Positions 18,658-30,641 of a DNA stretch of 35,672 bases are shown here, piece after piece (the stretch's first letter is position 1; each line of letters begins with the position of its first letter). The stretch comes from Burkholderia dolosa (GTDB taxonomy: Bacteria; Pseudomonadota; Gammaproteobacteria; Burkholderiales; Burkholderiaceae). The translations under genes were made by a program, and so were the position numbers. Location: positions 1 to 35,672 of the forward strand of contig NZ_CABVPR010000064.1 of assembly GCF_902499135.1 (NCBI RefSeq), written 5' to 3'. The notes below the pieces were generated by a model, which was not told the origin of the DNA, did not search any database, and was given only the letters and a program-made list of their open reading frames with translations.

Positions 18658-19320
18658 TCAGCGCGGCTGCTTCAGATGCCGACCCAAAATGAACGTTTCG
18701 GACGATTTGTCGCGGGACGCCTTGGGCTTGCGTGGTGCGACCACCTTAAACTGCTGTTTGAACTTCTCGACGATCTGGCTGTAGCCGCTGCCGTGAAAGC
18801 ACTTGACCAGCAGCGCGCCGTCCGGCTTCAGATGATTCTGCGCAAATTCGAGCGCCAGATCGCAGACGTGCTCGATGCGCGCGGCGTCCGCCGACGCCAC
18901 GCCCGACAGATTGGGCGCCATGTCGGAAATAACAAGATCCACCGGACGACCTTCAAGCACATCCTCGAGCTGGTGCAGCACGTCGTCCTCGCGGAAGTCG
19001 CCCTGGATGAAGTGAACGTCGGCGATCGGCTCCATCGGCAGCATGTCGAGCGCAACGATCGTGCCGTCGATCCCGCCTTCGCGCACCGCATCGCGCCGCT
19101 TGCCCTGCGCGAGCTTGTTGCGCGCGTACTGGCTCCAGCTGCCGGGCGCCGCGCCGAGATCGACGATCACCTGGCCCGGACGGATCAGCTTGTCCTGCTC
19201 GTCGATTTCCTTCAGTTTGTATGCGGCACGTGCGCGATAGCCTTCCCGCTGCGCCATTTTGACGTACGGGTCGTTGATGTGGTCGTGCAGCCAGTGCTGG
19301 TTGAAGCGGTTTTTTGCCAT
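18658..19320 (-). CDS. rlmE: 23S rRNA 2'-O-ribose U2552 methyltransferase
   Basis: A 220-residue RrmJ/FtsJ-family enzyme that methylates U2552 in the A loop of 23S rRNA in the 50S subunit. The start at ATG 19320 gives [14 protein letters not shown]; a longer open frame to 19407 adds an unconserved stretch. The SAM-binding motif I is [13 protein letters not shown]. The K-D-K-E catalytic set is visible as K in [10 protein letters not shown] in VISDMAPN, K in LLVKCFHG and E in ETFILG. In E. coli rlmE also precedes ftsH. It is divergent from yhbY. Confidence 0.96.
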   Translation of the reverse strand: MAKNRFNQHWLHDHINDPYVKMAQREGYRARAAYKLKEIDEQDKLIRPGQVIVDLGAAPGSWSQYARNKLAQGKRRDAVREGGIDGTIVALDMLPMEPIADVHFIQGDFREDDVLHQLEDVLEGRPVDLVISDMAPNLSGVASADAARIEHVCDLALEFAQNHLKPDGALLVKCFHGSGYSQIVEKFKQQFKVVAPRKPKASRDKSSETFILGRHLKQPR

Positions 19321-19514
19321 TCGAAAGAGAGATTGCTGCCATTTGCTTCGTGAAGCCGCGCTTTTGGCGGATAATACGCGTCTTCTTCGCGCGGCTGCGG
19401 CCCCCATTGAGGCCCAAGCCGCGATTTTACGTGGTTTCGGCGCGCGGCTGACGCGGCAATTGCCGGCGTTTCGCTTTGCATGCAGCGCGCCCTTATTTAG
19501 ATTTCGACATTTCC

Positions 19515-20042
19515 ATGCCCGCCCTTTCGCTTTCTCCCGCCGAGCGCTCCGCGCTGCGCTCCCAGGCCCATGCGCTCAAGCCCGTCGTGCTGATCGGCGC
19601 CGAGGGGCTGACCGACGCCGTGCTGAAGGAAATCGACGTGCACCTCGCCGCGCACCAGCTGATCAAGATTCGCGTGTTCGGCGACGAGCGCGACGAGCGC
19701 GTCGCGATCTACGACGAGATCTGCGATCGCCTGAACGCGGCGCCGATCCAGCATATCGGCAAGCTGCTCGTGATCTGGAAGCCGGAGGCGCCGAAAGCCG
19801 CGCCGTCGCGCGCACGCCGTGCCGGCACGCTGCCGAGCGCGGCCGAAGCTGCCGACAGCAAGAAAGGCCGCGCGCCGCGCACCGTCAAGGTCGTCAAGGT
19901 GTCGCCGAACGCGAGCCCCGTGCGCCGTCCGAAGCCGACGAAGGTCGTCGTGCGCGGCAACGAGCGCGTGACCGCGGGCGGCAACGTCAAGCGTGCGAAA
20001 AAGCGCCAGGCGAGCACCAAGCGGCCTTACCAGGACAAGTGA
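19515..20042 (+). CDS. yhbY: YhbY-type CRM-domain RNA-binding protein with basic C-terminal extension
   Basis: A 175-residue protein starting at ATG 19515. Residues 1-92 are a CRM domain like E. coli YhbY, a protein of about 97 residues associated with pre-50S ribosomal particles ([20 protein letters not shown], then [12 protein letters not shown] and [13 protein letters not shown]). Residues about 93-175 form an extra low-complexity Lys/Arg/Ala/Pro-rich tail ([27 protein letters not shown]), probably disordered and RNA-binding. It is divergent from rlmE, another 50S factor, across 194 bases and converges on the DUF4149 gene. Confidence 0.93.
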   Translation: MPALSLSPAERSALRSQAHALKPVVLIGAEGLTDAVLKEIDVHLAAHQLIKIRVFGDERDERVAIYDEICDRLNAAPIQHIGKLLVIWKPEAPKAAPSRARRAGTLPSAAEAADSKKGRAPRTVKVVKVSPNASPVRRPKPTKVVVRGNERVTAGGNVKRAKKRQASTKRPYQDK

Positions 20043-20088
20043 TGCACAGCGGGCGCGGTTCGCCCGCGCCGCGCTGCCCGCGCGATAC

Positions 20089-20547
20089 TCAGGCGTCGCG
20101 CGCCGGCAGACGCCAGATCAGCATCAGCCCGAGCACGCTCTCGACGAGGTAGAACAGGCTCGAGACGCCGTGCAGCATCCCGAAGCGGCTCGCATAGGGC
20201 GAGTTCGCGATATCGGTGCCCGCTTCCATCGCAGCCACCCGCAGCGCGTTCATGAACGGCTGCAGCGCGAAATACCCGACCAGCACGCACGCGACCATCG
20301 CCGCGACGATCCAGCGCACGCGGCGATACTCGCCGCCGCCGCGCCGTACCTGCTGGTTCGACAGCGCGAGCAGCAGCACGCCGCATACGGCGCCGACGAT
20401 CGCTTCGATACGGAACAGCTGGGCGGCGACCGAGCCGGCCGTCGCCCGCTCGAGCGTCCCGAACAGCACGGGTGCGACCGCATACCCGATCGTCAGCAGG
20501 CTGCCGACCCAGACGGCCGACAGCAGACGGAACATGCGATGCGGCAT
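20089..20547 (-). CDS. DUF4149-type membrane protein
   Basis: A 152-residue protein with about four hydrophobic helices: 9-29, 47-63, 79-97 and 126-146. The family-like signature is the conserved start LLSAVWVGSLLTIGYAVAPVLF and the later segment GYFALQPFMNALR. It resembles the DUF4149/TMEM205 group of inner-membrane proteins, whose function is not known. It starts 14 bases after the greA stop, so it is probably co-transcribed with greA. Confidence 0.85.
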   Translation of the reverse strand: MPHRMFRLLSAVWVGSLLTIGYAVAPVLFGTLERATAGSVAAQLFRIEAIVGAVCGVLLLALSNQQVRRGGGEYRRVRWIVAAMVACVLVGYFALQPFMNALRVAAMEAGTDIANSPYASRFGMLHGVSSLFYLVESVLGLMLIWRLPARDA

Positions 20548-20561
20548 TACGTCGCTCCGCG

Positions 20562-21038
20562 TCAGATGTAGCTGACCGAGATGATTTCGTATTCGCGCAC
20601 GCCGCTCGGTGCCTGCACGGCCGCGACGTCGCCTTCGGACTTGCCGATCAGCGCACGTGCGATCGGCGAGCTGACCGAGATCAGGCCGTGATCGATGTCG
20701 GCTTCGTCGTCGCCGACGATCTGGTACTTCACGGTGTCGCCGGACTCGAGATCCTCGAGCTCGACCGTCGCGGCAAACACCACGCGGCCGTCGGCGTCGA
20801 GCACCGTGGGATCGATGATCTGCGCGGCGGAAAGCTTCGATTCGAGTTCCGCGATGCGACCCTCGATAAAACCCTGCTTTTCCTTTGCAGCGTCGTATTC
20901 GGCGTTTTCGGACAGATCGCCCTGTGCGCGGGCCTCCGCGATCGCGTTGATCACGGCCGGCCGCTCGACGGACTTGAGGCGCTGCAATTCATCGCGCAGT
21001 TGCTCTGCGCCACGCTTTGTCAACGGAATGGTGCTCAT
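20562..21038 (-). CDS. greA: Transcription elongation factor GreA
   Basis: A 158-residue factor that enters the RNA polymerase secondary channel and stimulates cleavage of backtracked RNA. The N-terminal coiled coil (about 8-75) carries the acidic tip in [12 protein letters not shown] (D and E about 41-44); the C-terminal FKBP-like domain follows ([24 protein letters not shown], then [18 protein letters not shown]). The start ATG has only a weak ribosome-binding site. An intrinsic terminator ends 28 bases before it, which implies that expression depends on read-through. Confidence 0.97.
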   Translation of the reverse strand: MSTIPLTKRGAEQLRDELQRLKSVERPAVINAIAEARAQGDLSENAEYDAAKEKQGFIEGRIAELESKLSAAQIIDPTVLDADGRVVFAATVELEDLESGDTVKYQIVGDDEADIDHGLISVSSPIARALIGKSEGDVAAVQAPSGVREYEIISVSYI

Positions 21039-21066
21039 AAACGGCTCAATCGCTAAAAACGGCTAT

Positions 21067-21126
21067 AAAAAAAATCACCGCGATTAAGCGCATTCCCGGC
21101 GGAACCGGAAACACCGCTTAACCGCG
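21067..21126 (-). terminator. Terminator/attenuator in the greA leader
   Basis: On the minus strand CGCGGTTAAGCG (21126-21115) pairs with CGCTTAATCGCG (21090-21079), 11 Watson-Crick pairs plus one G-T. An inner CCGG/CCGG stem can extend it. Four bases later comes a run of eight T (21074-21067). It lies between carB and greA, immediately before the greA start. Confidence 0.88.
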
Positions 21127-21157
21127 GCACGTGATGCTTCGACAGGTAACTGACCGC

Positions 21158-24412
<3,255 letters not shown>

Positions 24413-24462
24413 GGCTTGTGAATTCAATGAGTAATCGTTGTCGTGGGTCGGCCCGCTGCGCT

Positions 24463-25122
24463 TCAGCTCATGGTGGCGAGCGCGAGCTTCACCGAGAAAC
24501 CGATGAACAGGCCGCCCACGCCGCTCGCCGCGCCGGCTGCGAGCTTGCGGCGGCGGCGAAAGTGCTCGGCAAGACGCGCGCCCGCGAAGATCAGCGTGCT
24601 CAGGTACAGAAAGCTCGCGCATTGCGCGATCGCCCCGAGCACGACGAACGACAGCGCGGGATGCGGGAATGCCGGGTCGACGAACTGGATGAAGAACGAG
24701 ATGAAGAACAGGATCGCCTTCGGATTCAGGAGGCTCACGATCAGCGCCTTGCGAAACGGCTGCTCGCCGTCGACCGCGCGCGGCACGTCGGCCGGCGCAC
24801 CGGCCGGCGCGCGCAGCTTGCGCCACGCGCCGCGCAGCATGCCGGCGCCGATGTAGAGGAGATACGCGGCGCCGCCGTACTTGACGACCGAGAACAGCAG
24901 CGGGTTCGCCTTCAGCAGCGACGCGACGCCGGCGGCGGACAGCACCATCAGCACCGTGTCGCCGACGAACACGCCGCAGGCCGCGCGATAGCCGGCCTTC
25001 ACGCCGCGCTGCGCGGCGAGCGACAGCACGTACATCGAATTCGGTCCCGGCAGCAGGATGATGAAGATCACGCCGAACACGTAGGTCCAGATATCCGTGA
25101 TGCCGAGTGCGTGACCGAACAT
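24463..25122 (-). CDS. leuE: LeuE-type amino-acid exporter (LysE/RhtB family)
   Basis: A 219-residue inner-membrane protein with about six helices. The LysE/RhtB signature lies near the N-terminus ([14 protein letters not shown]), followed by [13 protein letters not shown] and the mid-protein motif [20 protein letters not shown]. The whole sequence parallels E. coli LeuE (YeaS), which exports leucine and related amino acids, so the symbol is by similarity; the true substrate is not shown by sequence. It sits between carA (26 bases upstream) and carB (50 bases downstream) in the same direction, so it is probably co-transcribed with them. Confidence 0.85.
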   Translation of the reverse strand: MFGHALGITDIWTYVFGVIFIILLPGPNSMYVLSLAAQRGVKAGYRAACGVFVGDTVLMVLSAAGVASLLKANPLLFSVVKYGGAAYLLYIGAGMLRGAWRKLRAPAGAPADVPRAVDGEQPFRKALIVSLLNPKAILFFISFFIQFVDPAFPHPALSFVVLGAIAQCASFLYLSTLIFAGARLAEHFRRRRKLAAGAASGVGGLFIGFSVKLALATMS

Positions 25123-25148
25123 GATGCGAGCCTCCGTGCGTCAGCCGT

Positions 25149-26294
25149 TCAGGCGGTGCGCTGCTTCGCCGCGTCCATCAGCGCGGTGAAGCGGTCGAAC
25201 AGGTAGCCGATGTCGTGCGGGCCCGGCGACGCTTCCGGGTGGCCCTGGAAGCAGAACGCCGGCTTGTCGGTCAGCTCGAAGCCCTGCAGCGTGCCGTCGA
25301 ACAGCGACACGTGCGTCGCGCGCGCGTTGGCCGGCAGCGAATCGGCGTCGACCGCGAAGCCGTGGTTCTGCGACGTGATCACGACGCGGCCGTCGGCGAG
25401 ATCCTTCACCGGATGGTTCGCGCCGTGATGGCCCGTCTTCATCTTCAGCGTCTTTGCGCCGACCGCGAGGCCCATGATCTGGTGACCCAGGCAGATGCCG
25501 AAGGTCGGCACGCCGCGCGCGATGAACTCCTTCGTCGCCGCGATCGCGTAGTCGCACGGCTCCGGATCGCCGGGGCCGTTCGACAGGAAGATGCCGTCCG
25601 GATTGAGCGCGAGCGCGTCGGCGGCGCTCGCCTGCGCGGGCAGCACCGTGACCTGGCAGCCGCGCTCCGCGAGCATGCGCAGGATGTTGTACTTGACGCC
25701 GAAGTCGTATGCGACGACGCGGTACTTCGGCGCTTCCTGCATGCCGTAGCCGCTGCCGAGGCGCCATTCGGTCTGCTTCCACTCGAACGGCTTGGCGGTC
25801 GACACGACCTTCGCGAGGTCCATGCCGGCGAGGCCGGGGAACGAGCGCGCGAGCTCGATCGCCTTCGCTTCGTCGTCCGAGCCGGCGAGAATGCAGCCGT
25901 TCTGCGCGCCCTTGTCGCGCAGGATGCGGGTCAGCTTGCGGGTGTCGATGCCGGCGATCGCGACGACGCCTTCGTCGCGCAGGTAGTCGCCGAGCGTGCG
26001 CGACATGCGGAAGTTCGATGCGAGCGTCGGCAGATCGCGGATGATCAAGCCGGCGGCATGGACTTTCGTCGCTTCGACGTCTTCGGCGTTCACGCCGACG
26101 TTGCCGATATGCGGATAGGTGAGCGTGACGATCTGACGCGCGTAGCTCGGGTCGGTCAGGATTTCCTGATAGCCGGTGATCGCGGTGTTGAACACGACTT
26201 CGCCGATCGTGTGGCCGTCGGCCCCGATCGAATAACCACGAAAGACCGTGCCGTCGGCAAGTGCAAGCAAAGCGGGAGAAAAAGACGGCAACAC
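25149..26294 (-). CDS. carA: Carbamoyl-phosphate synthase small (glutamine amidotransferase) subunit
   Basis: A 381-residue subunit that releases ammonia from glutamine and channels it to CarB. The N-terminal domain is typical ([34 protein letters not shown]). The class I GATase domain has the nucleophile Cys in [10 protein letters not shown] and the His/Glu pair in [12 protein letters not shown] chose GTG 26294 (read [10 protein letters not shown]) because AAGGAG lies six bases upstream; a longer open frame to 26351 lacks such a site. The leader is about 230 bases from the predicted promoter. Confidence 0.97.
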   Translation of the reverse strand: MLPSFSPALLALADGTVFRGYSIGADGHTIGEVVFNTAITGYQEILTDPSYARQIVTLTYPHIGNVGVNAEDVEATKVHAAGLIIRDLPTLASNFRMSRTLGDYLRDEGVVAIAGIDTRKLTRILRDKGAQNGCILAGSDDEAKAIELARSFPGLAGMDLAKVVSTAKPFEWKQTEWRLGSGYGMQEAPKYRVVAYDFGVKYNILRMLAERGCQVTVLPAQASAADALALNPDGIFLSNGPGDPEPCDYAIAATKEFIARGVPTFGICLGHQIMGLAVGAKTLKMKTGHHGANHPVKDLADGRVVITSQNHGFAVDADSLPANARATHVSLFDGTLQGFELTDKPAFCFQGHPEASPGPHDIGYLFDRFTALMDAAKQRTA

Positions 26295-26526
26295 GGGAGG
26301 CTCCTTGGGGAACACCCTGCTGCCGACCTGTTTACCCTGCCGCGCGCGCACCGCGCGGCGGATGCGCGCGGCGTCGCTAGCTGGACGCGGCCTGCGTTGT
26401 CGACATGCGAGGCCGGCGCGTGGCGCACGAGGCTTCGCGACATCGCCCGACAGGCGGCGTGCGGCGGATGAACGGGATGAGTGAGGTAGGCGCTAGGGTG
26501 CGAGGTTGATCAGCACAAACTTTCAA
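26295..26526 (-). other. Long carA leader, no gene
   Basis: About 230 bases between the predicted start of transcription and carA. It is GC-rich. A nine-codon frame (MSTTQAASS) and a longer frame entering carA out of phase are present, but neither has a clear ribosome-binding site. I see no intrinsic terminator. Confidence 0.45.
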
Positions 26527-26556
26527 ATTATAGCCTGAAAAAGGCCTAATCTTCAA
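26527..26556 (-). promoter_or_regulatory. Sigma-70 promoter for carA
   Basis: On the minus strand TTGAAG (26556-26551, 4 of 6), an 18-base spacer and a perfect TATAAT (26532-26527). It is the best -10 in the 380-base gap upstream of carA and lies in its most AT-rich part. Confidence 0.78.
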
Positions 26557-26674
26557 TCGATATGACGGTGCGAACCCGCACGCGCAGCGTCCGGCAGCGC
26601 GGCTTCGCGTGCGCACGATCGGCTGCGTCCCCGTTTTCACGGCGCCGTGCCGTGCATGCAAGCGTACTGCCGGA

Positions 26675-27892
26675 TCAGTGCGCGTGGCCAGTGTCGCGCG
26701 TCGGCCATACGTACCATATGGCGCTCGCGAGCTGCAGCGCGAGCAGCACGCTCCATGCAGTGACGTGCGCGGCGGCCGGATAACGGCCGTCGATCGGCTG
26801 CCAATGCGACAGCACCGCGCCGATGCCGATCTGGAACGCGAAGATCAGCAGGAAGATCACGAGCGTCAGCGTCGTGTTCGCGCGACCGATCAGATGCGCG
26901 GGAAAATGTCCGGCCATCACCGCGTACGTAAGGATGCCGACGCCGCCGAACATTCCGTACGCGCCCCACAGCATCGCCGGCGGCAGCGGCACGCGCGCGA
27001 CGATCGCGACCTGCGTCGCGACGAACAGCGCCATGCCGATGCCGCAGAATGCGTAGACGGACACGCCGCGCCGCTCCAGCATGCGCGCCGCCGCACCGAA
27101 GCCGACGCAACCGGCCATCATCGCGAAGCCGAGCACCGACACGAGCCGCGCGGCATGCGGCGCGTCGAAGCCCGCGACGTCACGCAGATAAGGACCGACC
27201 CACAGCGACTGCATCGCATAGAACACGCCCTGCGTGACGACCGAAAACGACGCGATCTTCCAGAATGCGCGGCTGTTCAAAATGTGCCAGGTGCCCTTGA
27301 ACTGGCTGACGAGTCCGCCCTGGTGACGCGTGTCGCCGGCGTCGGGCGCGCCGAAGCCGATCGCGGCCGCGACGACGACGGTCAGCACCGCAAGCGCCGC
27401 GCAGACCGCGCGCCAGCTCGTCCAGCCGAGCAGCCAGGTCAGCGGCGAGCCGACCGCGACGCCGCCGAGGCCGCCGACCGCCATCACGAGCCCGTTCACG
27501 AACGGCAGCCGGCCGACCGGGAAATGCTGCGCGAGCGCCTTGAACGCCGCGCCGAGGCAAACCGACACACCGACGCCGATCAGCAGCCGGCCCGCCATCA
27601 TCGCGCCGAGTCCGTGCGCGGCACCGAACACGGCAGCACCGGCGGCGGCGAACAGCAGCATGCCCGCGGTCACGCGGCGCGGTCCGAAATGATCGAGCAT
27701 CACGCCGGCCGGAATCTGCGCGCCGGCAAAGCCGAGGAAATAGAGACTCGTGAGCACGCCGAGATCGGCCGCCGACAGCCCGAGTTCGTGCGTGACGTAC
27801 GGCGCGAAGCCGAGATTGACGCCGCGAAACACGTACGACACGAAATAGCCGATCGCAAACAGCGCGAGCACTCTCACCTGCACCGACGACAT
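26675..27892 (-). CDS. Major facilitator superfamily transporter
   Basis: A 405-residue membrane protein with about 12 hydrophobic segments in two halves joined by a cytoplasmic loop (about 190-215). The first half has YFVSYVFRGVNLGFAPYV and the MFS loop motif DHFGPRRVTAG. The start ATG 27892 follows GGAGG. The N-terminal pattern (fall-through of ELGLSAADLGVLTSLYFLGF) resembles sugar-phosphate or organic-anion MFS porters, but substrate cannot be assigned. It is preceded by the mltD terminator and is probably transcribed alone. Confidence 0.9.
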   Translation of the reverse strand: MSSVQVRVLALFAIGYFVSYVFRGVNLGFAPYVTHELGLSAADLGVLTSLYFLGFAGAQIPAGVMLDHFGPRRVTAGMLLFAAAGAAVFGAAHGLGAMMAGRLLIGVGVSVCLGAAFKALAQHFPVGRLPFVNGLVMAVGGLGGVAVGSPLTWLLGWTSWRAVCAALAVLTVVVAAAIGFGAPDAGDTRHQGGLVSQFKGTWHILNSRAFWKIASFSVVTQGVFYAMQSLWVGPYLRDVAGFDAPHAARLVSVLGFAMMAGCVGFGAAARMLERRGVSVYAFCGIGMALFVATQVAIVARVPLPPAMLWGAYGMFGGVGILTYAVMAGHFPAHLIGRANTTLTLVIFLLIFAFQIGIGAVLSHWQPIDGRYPAAAHVTAWSVLLALQLASAIWYVWPTRDTGHAH

Positions 27893-27963
27893 CGATCCTC
27901 CTGATTTCCTGGCGCTGCGATACGGCAGCGGGCAGCGTCCGCACACAACCGAAGCCGCAAACG

Positions 27964-27991
27964 AAAACGCCGTCACCTCGGTGACGGCGTT
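27964..27991 (-). terminator. Terminator downstream of mltD
   Basis: AACGCCGTCACC and GGTGACGGCGTT form a perfect inverted repeat with a two-base centre. On the minus strand it continues into TTTTCGTTTG. It lies 81 bases beyond the stop of the transglycosylase gene. Confidence 0.75.
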
Positions 27992-28072
27992 CGACGCGTT
28001 TCGTCGGATGATAGCGCAAGCGCGAGCCCGACGACGGCGATGCCGCGGGGCCGCGCTGCGGCCGCGCACGCG

Positions 28073-29665
28073 TTACTTCTTCTTGCTCTTGTGTGCGACG
28101 GCCTTCGGTGCCGCCTTGGCCGGCGCGGCCTTCGCGGGCGCCGCGACTTTCGTCGCGCGCGCCGCCGGCTTCGCTACGCCGCGCTTCGTGCCGCGCGCGG
28201 ACTTGCCGCGGACCGACAGGCTCGCGCGCTCGATGTGCGCGCCGCCGGCCGACGTCGCGATCCGCTCCGGCCCCGGCTCGGCCGGCACCGCGCGGCCGAC
28301 CGGCACGTGCAGCACGAGCGCCTGGCCCGGCATCACGAGATCGCGATGCGTGCGGTTCCATGCCTTCAGCTGTCCGACCGACACGCCGTAGCGGCCGGCG
28401 ATCGCCGCCATCGACTGCTTGCGGCGCACGCGGATCAGCATCTTGCGCGTGTCCGGCACGTCCGGCTCCATCGCGAGTACGCCGTTCTCCGCGACGTCGG
28501 CGCTGATGTCCTCGTCATCGTCGTCGCCGCGCGGCACGACGATCGTCGAGCCGGGCTTCAGGCGCATGCCGGCCGGAATCTTGTTGACCGACATCAGCGT
28601 GTCGGCGTCGACGCCGATCTTCTCGGCGATCGCGGCCGGCCGCGCGCGTTCGCTGACTGTGTACGTCGTCCACGACGAAAGCTGGCCGCCATACGACTTC
28701 AGGTTCTTCTCGAACGCGGCCGCGTTGTCGAACGGCAGCAGGATCTGCGGCTCGGTCGCGCCGAGGATCACCGGCTTCGAGAACGACGGGTTCAGCGAGC
28801 GGAATTCGTCGAGCGACAGGTTCGCGAGCTTCGCGGCAACCGCCACGTCGATGTCGCGCGACGTCGTGACCGTGACGAAGTACGGGTGGTTCGGAATCTC
28901 GGGCAGCGTCAGTCCGTACTGCTGCGGATTCGCGATGATGTTCTTCACCGCCTGCAGCTTCGGCACGTAGTTGCGCGTCTCGTTCGGCATCCGCAGGTTC
29001 TGGTAGTCGGTCGGCAGCCCGGCCGCCTGGTTGCGCGCGATCGCACGCTGCACGTTGCCCTCGCCCCAGTTGTACGCGGCGAGCGCCAGATACCAGTCGC
29101 CGAACATGTCATGCAGGCGCGACAGGTAGTCGAGCGCCGCGCTCGTCGACGCGAGCACGTCGCGCCGCTCGTCCTGCCACATGTTGCGCTTCAGGTTGTA
29201 CGTGCGCCCCGTGCCCGGCATGAACTGCCACATGCCGGCCGCCTTCGCGACGGATAGCGCCTGCGGATTGAACGCGGATTCGATGAACGGCAGCAGCGCG
29301 AGCTCGGTCGGCATGTGACGCGCCTCGAGCTCCTCGACGATGTGATACAGGTACTTCTGCGAGCGCTCGGTCATGCGCTGCACGTAGTCGGGCCGCTGCG
29401 TGTACCACGTCGTCTGCATGTCGACGAGGTCGCTCTGCAGGTCGGGCATCTGGAAACCGCGGCGGATGCGTGCCCAGAGATCGGAGTCTGCGCTGGTCAG
29501 GTCGCCGACGGATTGCTTGTCGACGTCGACGGTTTCTTTGGCGGTGGCTGATTTGCGGAGGTAGTTGGACGTCGCTTGCGAATCGGCGGCGTTGTTGGCG
29601 ACAGGGGCCTGGCTCGCACAAGCGGCGAGGAGCAGGACCATCAGCGCACTCAATATAAGTCGCAT
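28073..29665 (-). CDS. mltD: Membrane-bound lytic murein transglycosylase (MltD-like) lipoprotein
   Basis: A 530-residue lipoprotein. The signal peptide ends in the lipobox LAAC with Cys16, giving a lipid anchor, probably in the outer membrane. The SLT (family 1) transglycosylase domain spans about 105-225: the catalytic Glu129 is in LPFIESAFNP, followed by AAGMWQFMPGTGR and LALAAYNWGEGNV. Two LysM peptidoglycan-binding repeats lie at about 334-379 and 409-454. The last 45 residues (486-530) are a Lys/Ala/Pro-rich low-complexity tail. The enzyme cuts glycan strands to 1,6-anhydro-MurNAc ends during wall remodelling. A good promoter lies directly upstream. Confidence 0.94.
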   Translation of the reverse strand: MRLILSALMVLLLAACASQAPVANNAADSQATSNYLRKSATAKETVDVDKQSVGDLTSADSDLWARIRRGFQMPDLQSDLVDMQTTWYTQRPDYVQRMTERSQKYLYHIVEELEARHMPTELALLPFIESAFNPQALSVAKAAGMWQFMPGTGRTYNLKRNMWQDERRDVLASTSAALDYLSRLHDMFGDWYLALAAYNWGEGNVQRAIARNQAAGLPTDYQNLRMPNETRNYVPKLQAVKNIIANPQQYGLTLPEIPNHPYFVTVTTSRDIDVAVAAKLANLSLDEFRSLNPSFSKPVILGATEPQILLPFDNAAAFEKNLKSYGGQLSSWTTYTVSERARPAAIAEKIGVDADTLMSVNKIPAGMRLKPGSTIVVPRGDDDDEDISADVAENGVLAMEPDVPDTRKMLIRVRRKQSMAAIAGRYGVSVGQLKAWNRTHRDLVMPGQALVLHVPVGRAVPAEPGPERIATSAGGAHIERASLSVRGKSARGTKRGVAKPAARATKVAAPAKAAPAKAAPKAVAHKSKKK

Positions 29666-29702
29666 GAAAATCTCGGCTTCCGACGGCTGGAAATTGCAGG
29701 CG

Positions 29703-29731
29703 ATACTACGGAAGTGCGTGCTTCACGTCAA
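29703..29731 (-). promoter_or_regulatory. Sigma-70 promoter for mltD
   Basis: On the minus strand TTGACG (29731-29726, 5 of 6), a 17-base spacer and TAGTAT (29708-29703, 4 of 6). The start of transcription would be about 30 bases before the ATG at 29665. Confidence 0.72.
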
Positions 29732-29816
29732 TAAAAACACCGAAAACTCAGCCAAATCCGACGTTTGGAGCAATTTTTACAGATACCGCTTGAGCTTTTG
29801 AGTCCTGGTATACGCG

Positions 29817-30623
29817 TCATCGGAAGCGGTTTTTCCATTCGCGCATCAGCGTGAATGCGGTCAGCCGGTCCGGAACGGTTTCATGAAGCTCGGCTTCGAG
29901 CGTCGCGCGGATCGCATCGCTGTCGGACCGCATGAACGGGTTCACCGCGCGCTCGTGCGCGATCGTCGTCGGCAGCGTCGGCACGCCGCGCGCGCGCAGC
30001 GCCTGCGCTTCGTCGCGCCACGCGGCGAGCGCCGCATTGCCGGGTTCGCACGCGAGCGCGAAGCGAATGTTCGACAGCGTGTATTCATGCGCGCAATGCA
30101 CGCGCGTGTCGCCGGGCAGCGCGGCGAGCGCATCGAGCGACGCGAGCATCTGCGCGGGCGTGCCTTCGAACAGCCGGCCGCAGCCGCACGAAAACAGCGT
30201 GTCGCCGCAGAACACGTGCGGCACGGCGGCACCGTGCCCCGCATGCTGGAAATAAGCGATGTGGCCGCGCGTATGACCGGGCACGTCGAGCACGTCGAAC
30301 GCGACGGCCGGCGCCGCGACGCTCACGCGGTCGCCGCCCGCGAGCGCATGCGTGACCACGCCGATCGCCTCGGCCGCCGGGCCGTAGACCGTCACCGGCG
30401 CATCGTCCGATCGGCCATCGAGCAATGCCGCGACACCGCCGACATGGTCGGCGTGGTGGTGCGTGAGTAGAATAGCGGTCAACCGCCAGCCTCGCTCGTC
30501 AAGAACGCGGCGCACCGGCGCGGCTTCACCCGGATCGACGGCGATCGCATCGCGACCGTCCGACACGAGCCAGATATAGTTGTCTTCGAATGCCGGCACC
30601 GGCACGTATTCCAGCTCGTTCAT
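29817..30623 (-). CDS. gloB: Hydroxyacylglutathione hydrolase (glyoxalase II)
   Basis: A 268-residue metallo-beta-lactamase-fold enzyme that hydrolyses S-lactoylglutathione to lactate and glutathione in methylglyoxal detoxification. The binuclear metal motif THHHADH is at about 55-61; further ligands are the His in [12 protein letters not shown], the Asp in [17 protein letters not shown], and the His in [11 protein letters not shown]. The C-terminal helical domain ends with the expected [16 protein letters not shown]. The ATG at 30623 gives [20 protein letters not shown], the family start. Its start codon is only 18 bases from that of the divergent gene. Confidence 0.96.
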   Translation of the reverse strand: MNELEYVPVPAFEDNYIWLVSDGRDAIAVDPGEAAPVRRVLDERGWRLTAILLTHHHADHVGGVAALLDGRSDDAPVTVYGPAAEAIGVVTHALAGGDRVSVAAPAVAFDVLDVPGHTRGHIAYFQHAGHGAAVPHVFCGDTLFSCGCGRLFEGTPAQMLASLDALAALPGDTRVHCAHEYTLSNIRFALACEPGNAALAAWRDEAQALRARGVPTLPTTIAHERAVNPFMRSDSDAIRATLEAELHETVPDRLTAFTLMREWKNRFR

Positions 30624-30641
30624 GGGCGCGCAACCATCGTT

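Noticed and set aside
19321-19514. Promoter-like TATTAT/GATAAT boxes between rlmE and yhbY
   Set aside because: Both strands show a -10-like sequence near 19370, but no -35 at acceptable spacing, so I could not assign either promoter.
20049-20067. Seven-bp hairpin between yhbY and the DUF4149 gene
   Set aside because: No T-run on either strand; too weak to call a terminator.
29752-29768. CCAAA/TTTGG hairpin between gloB and mltD
   Set aside because: A five-bp stem with a seven-base loop and interrupted T-tracts; insufficient for a terminator call.
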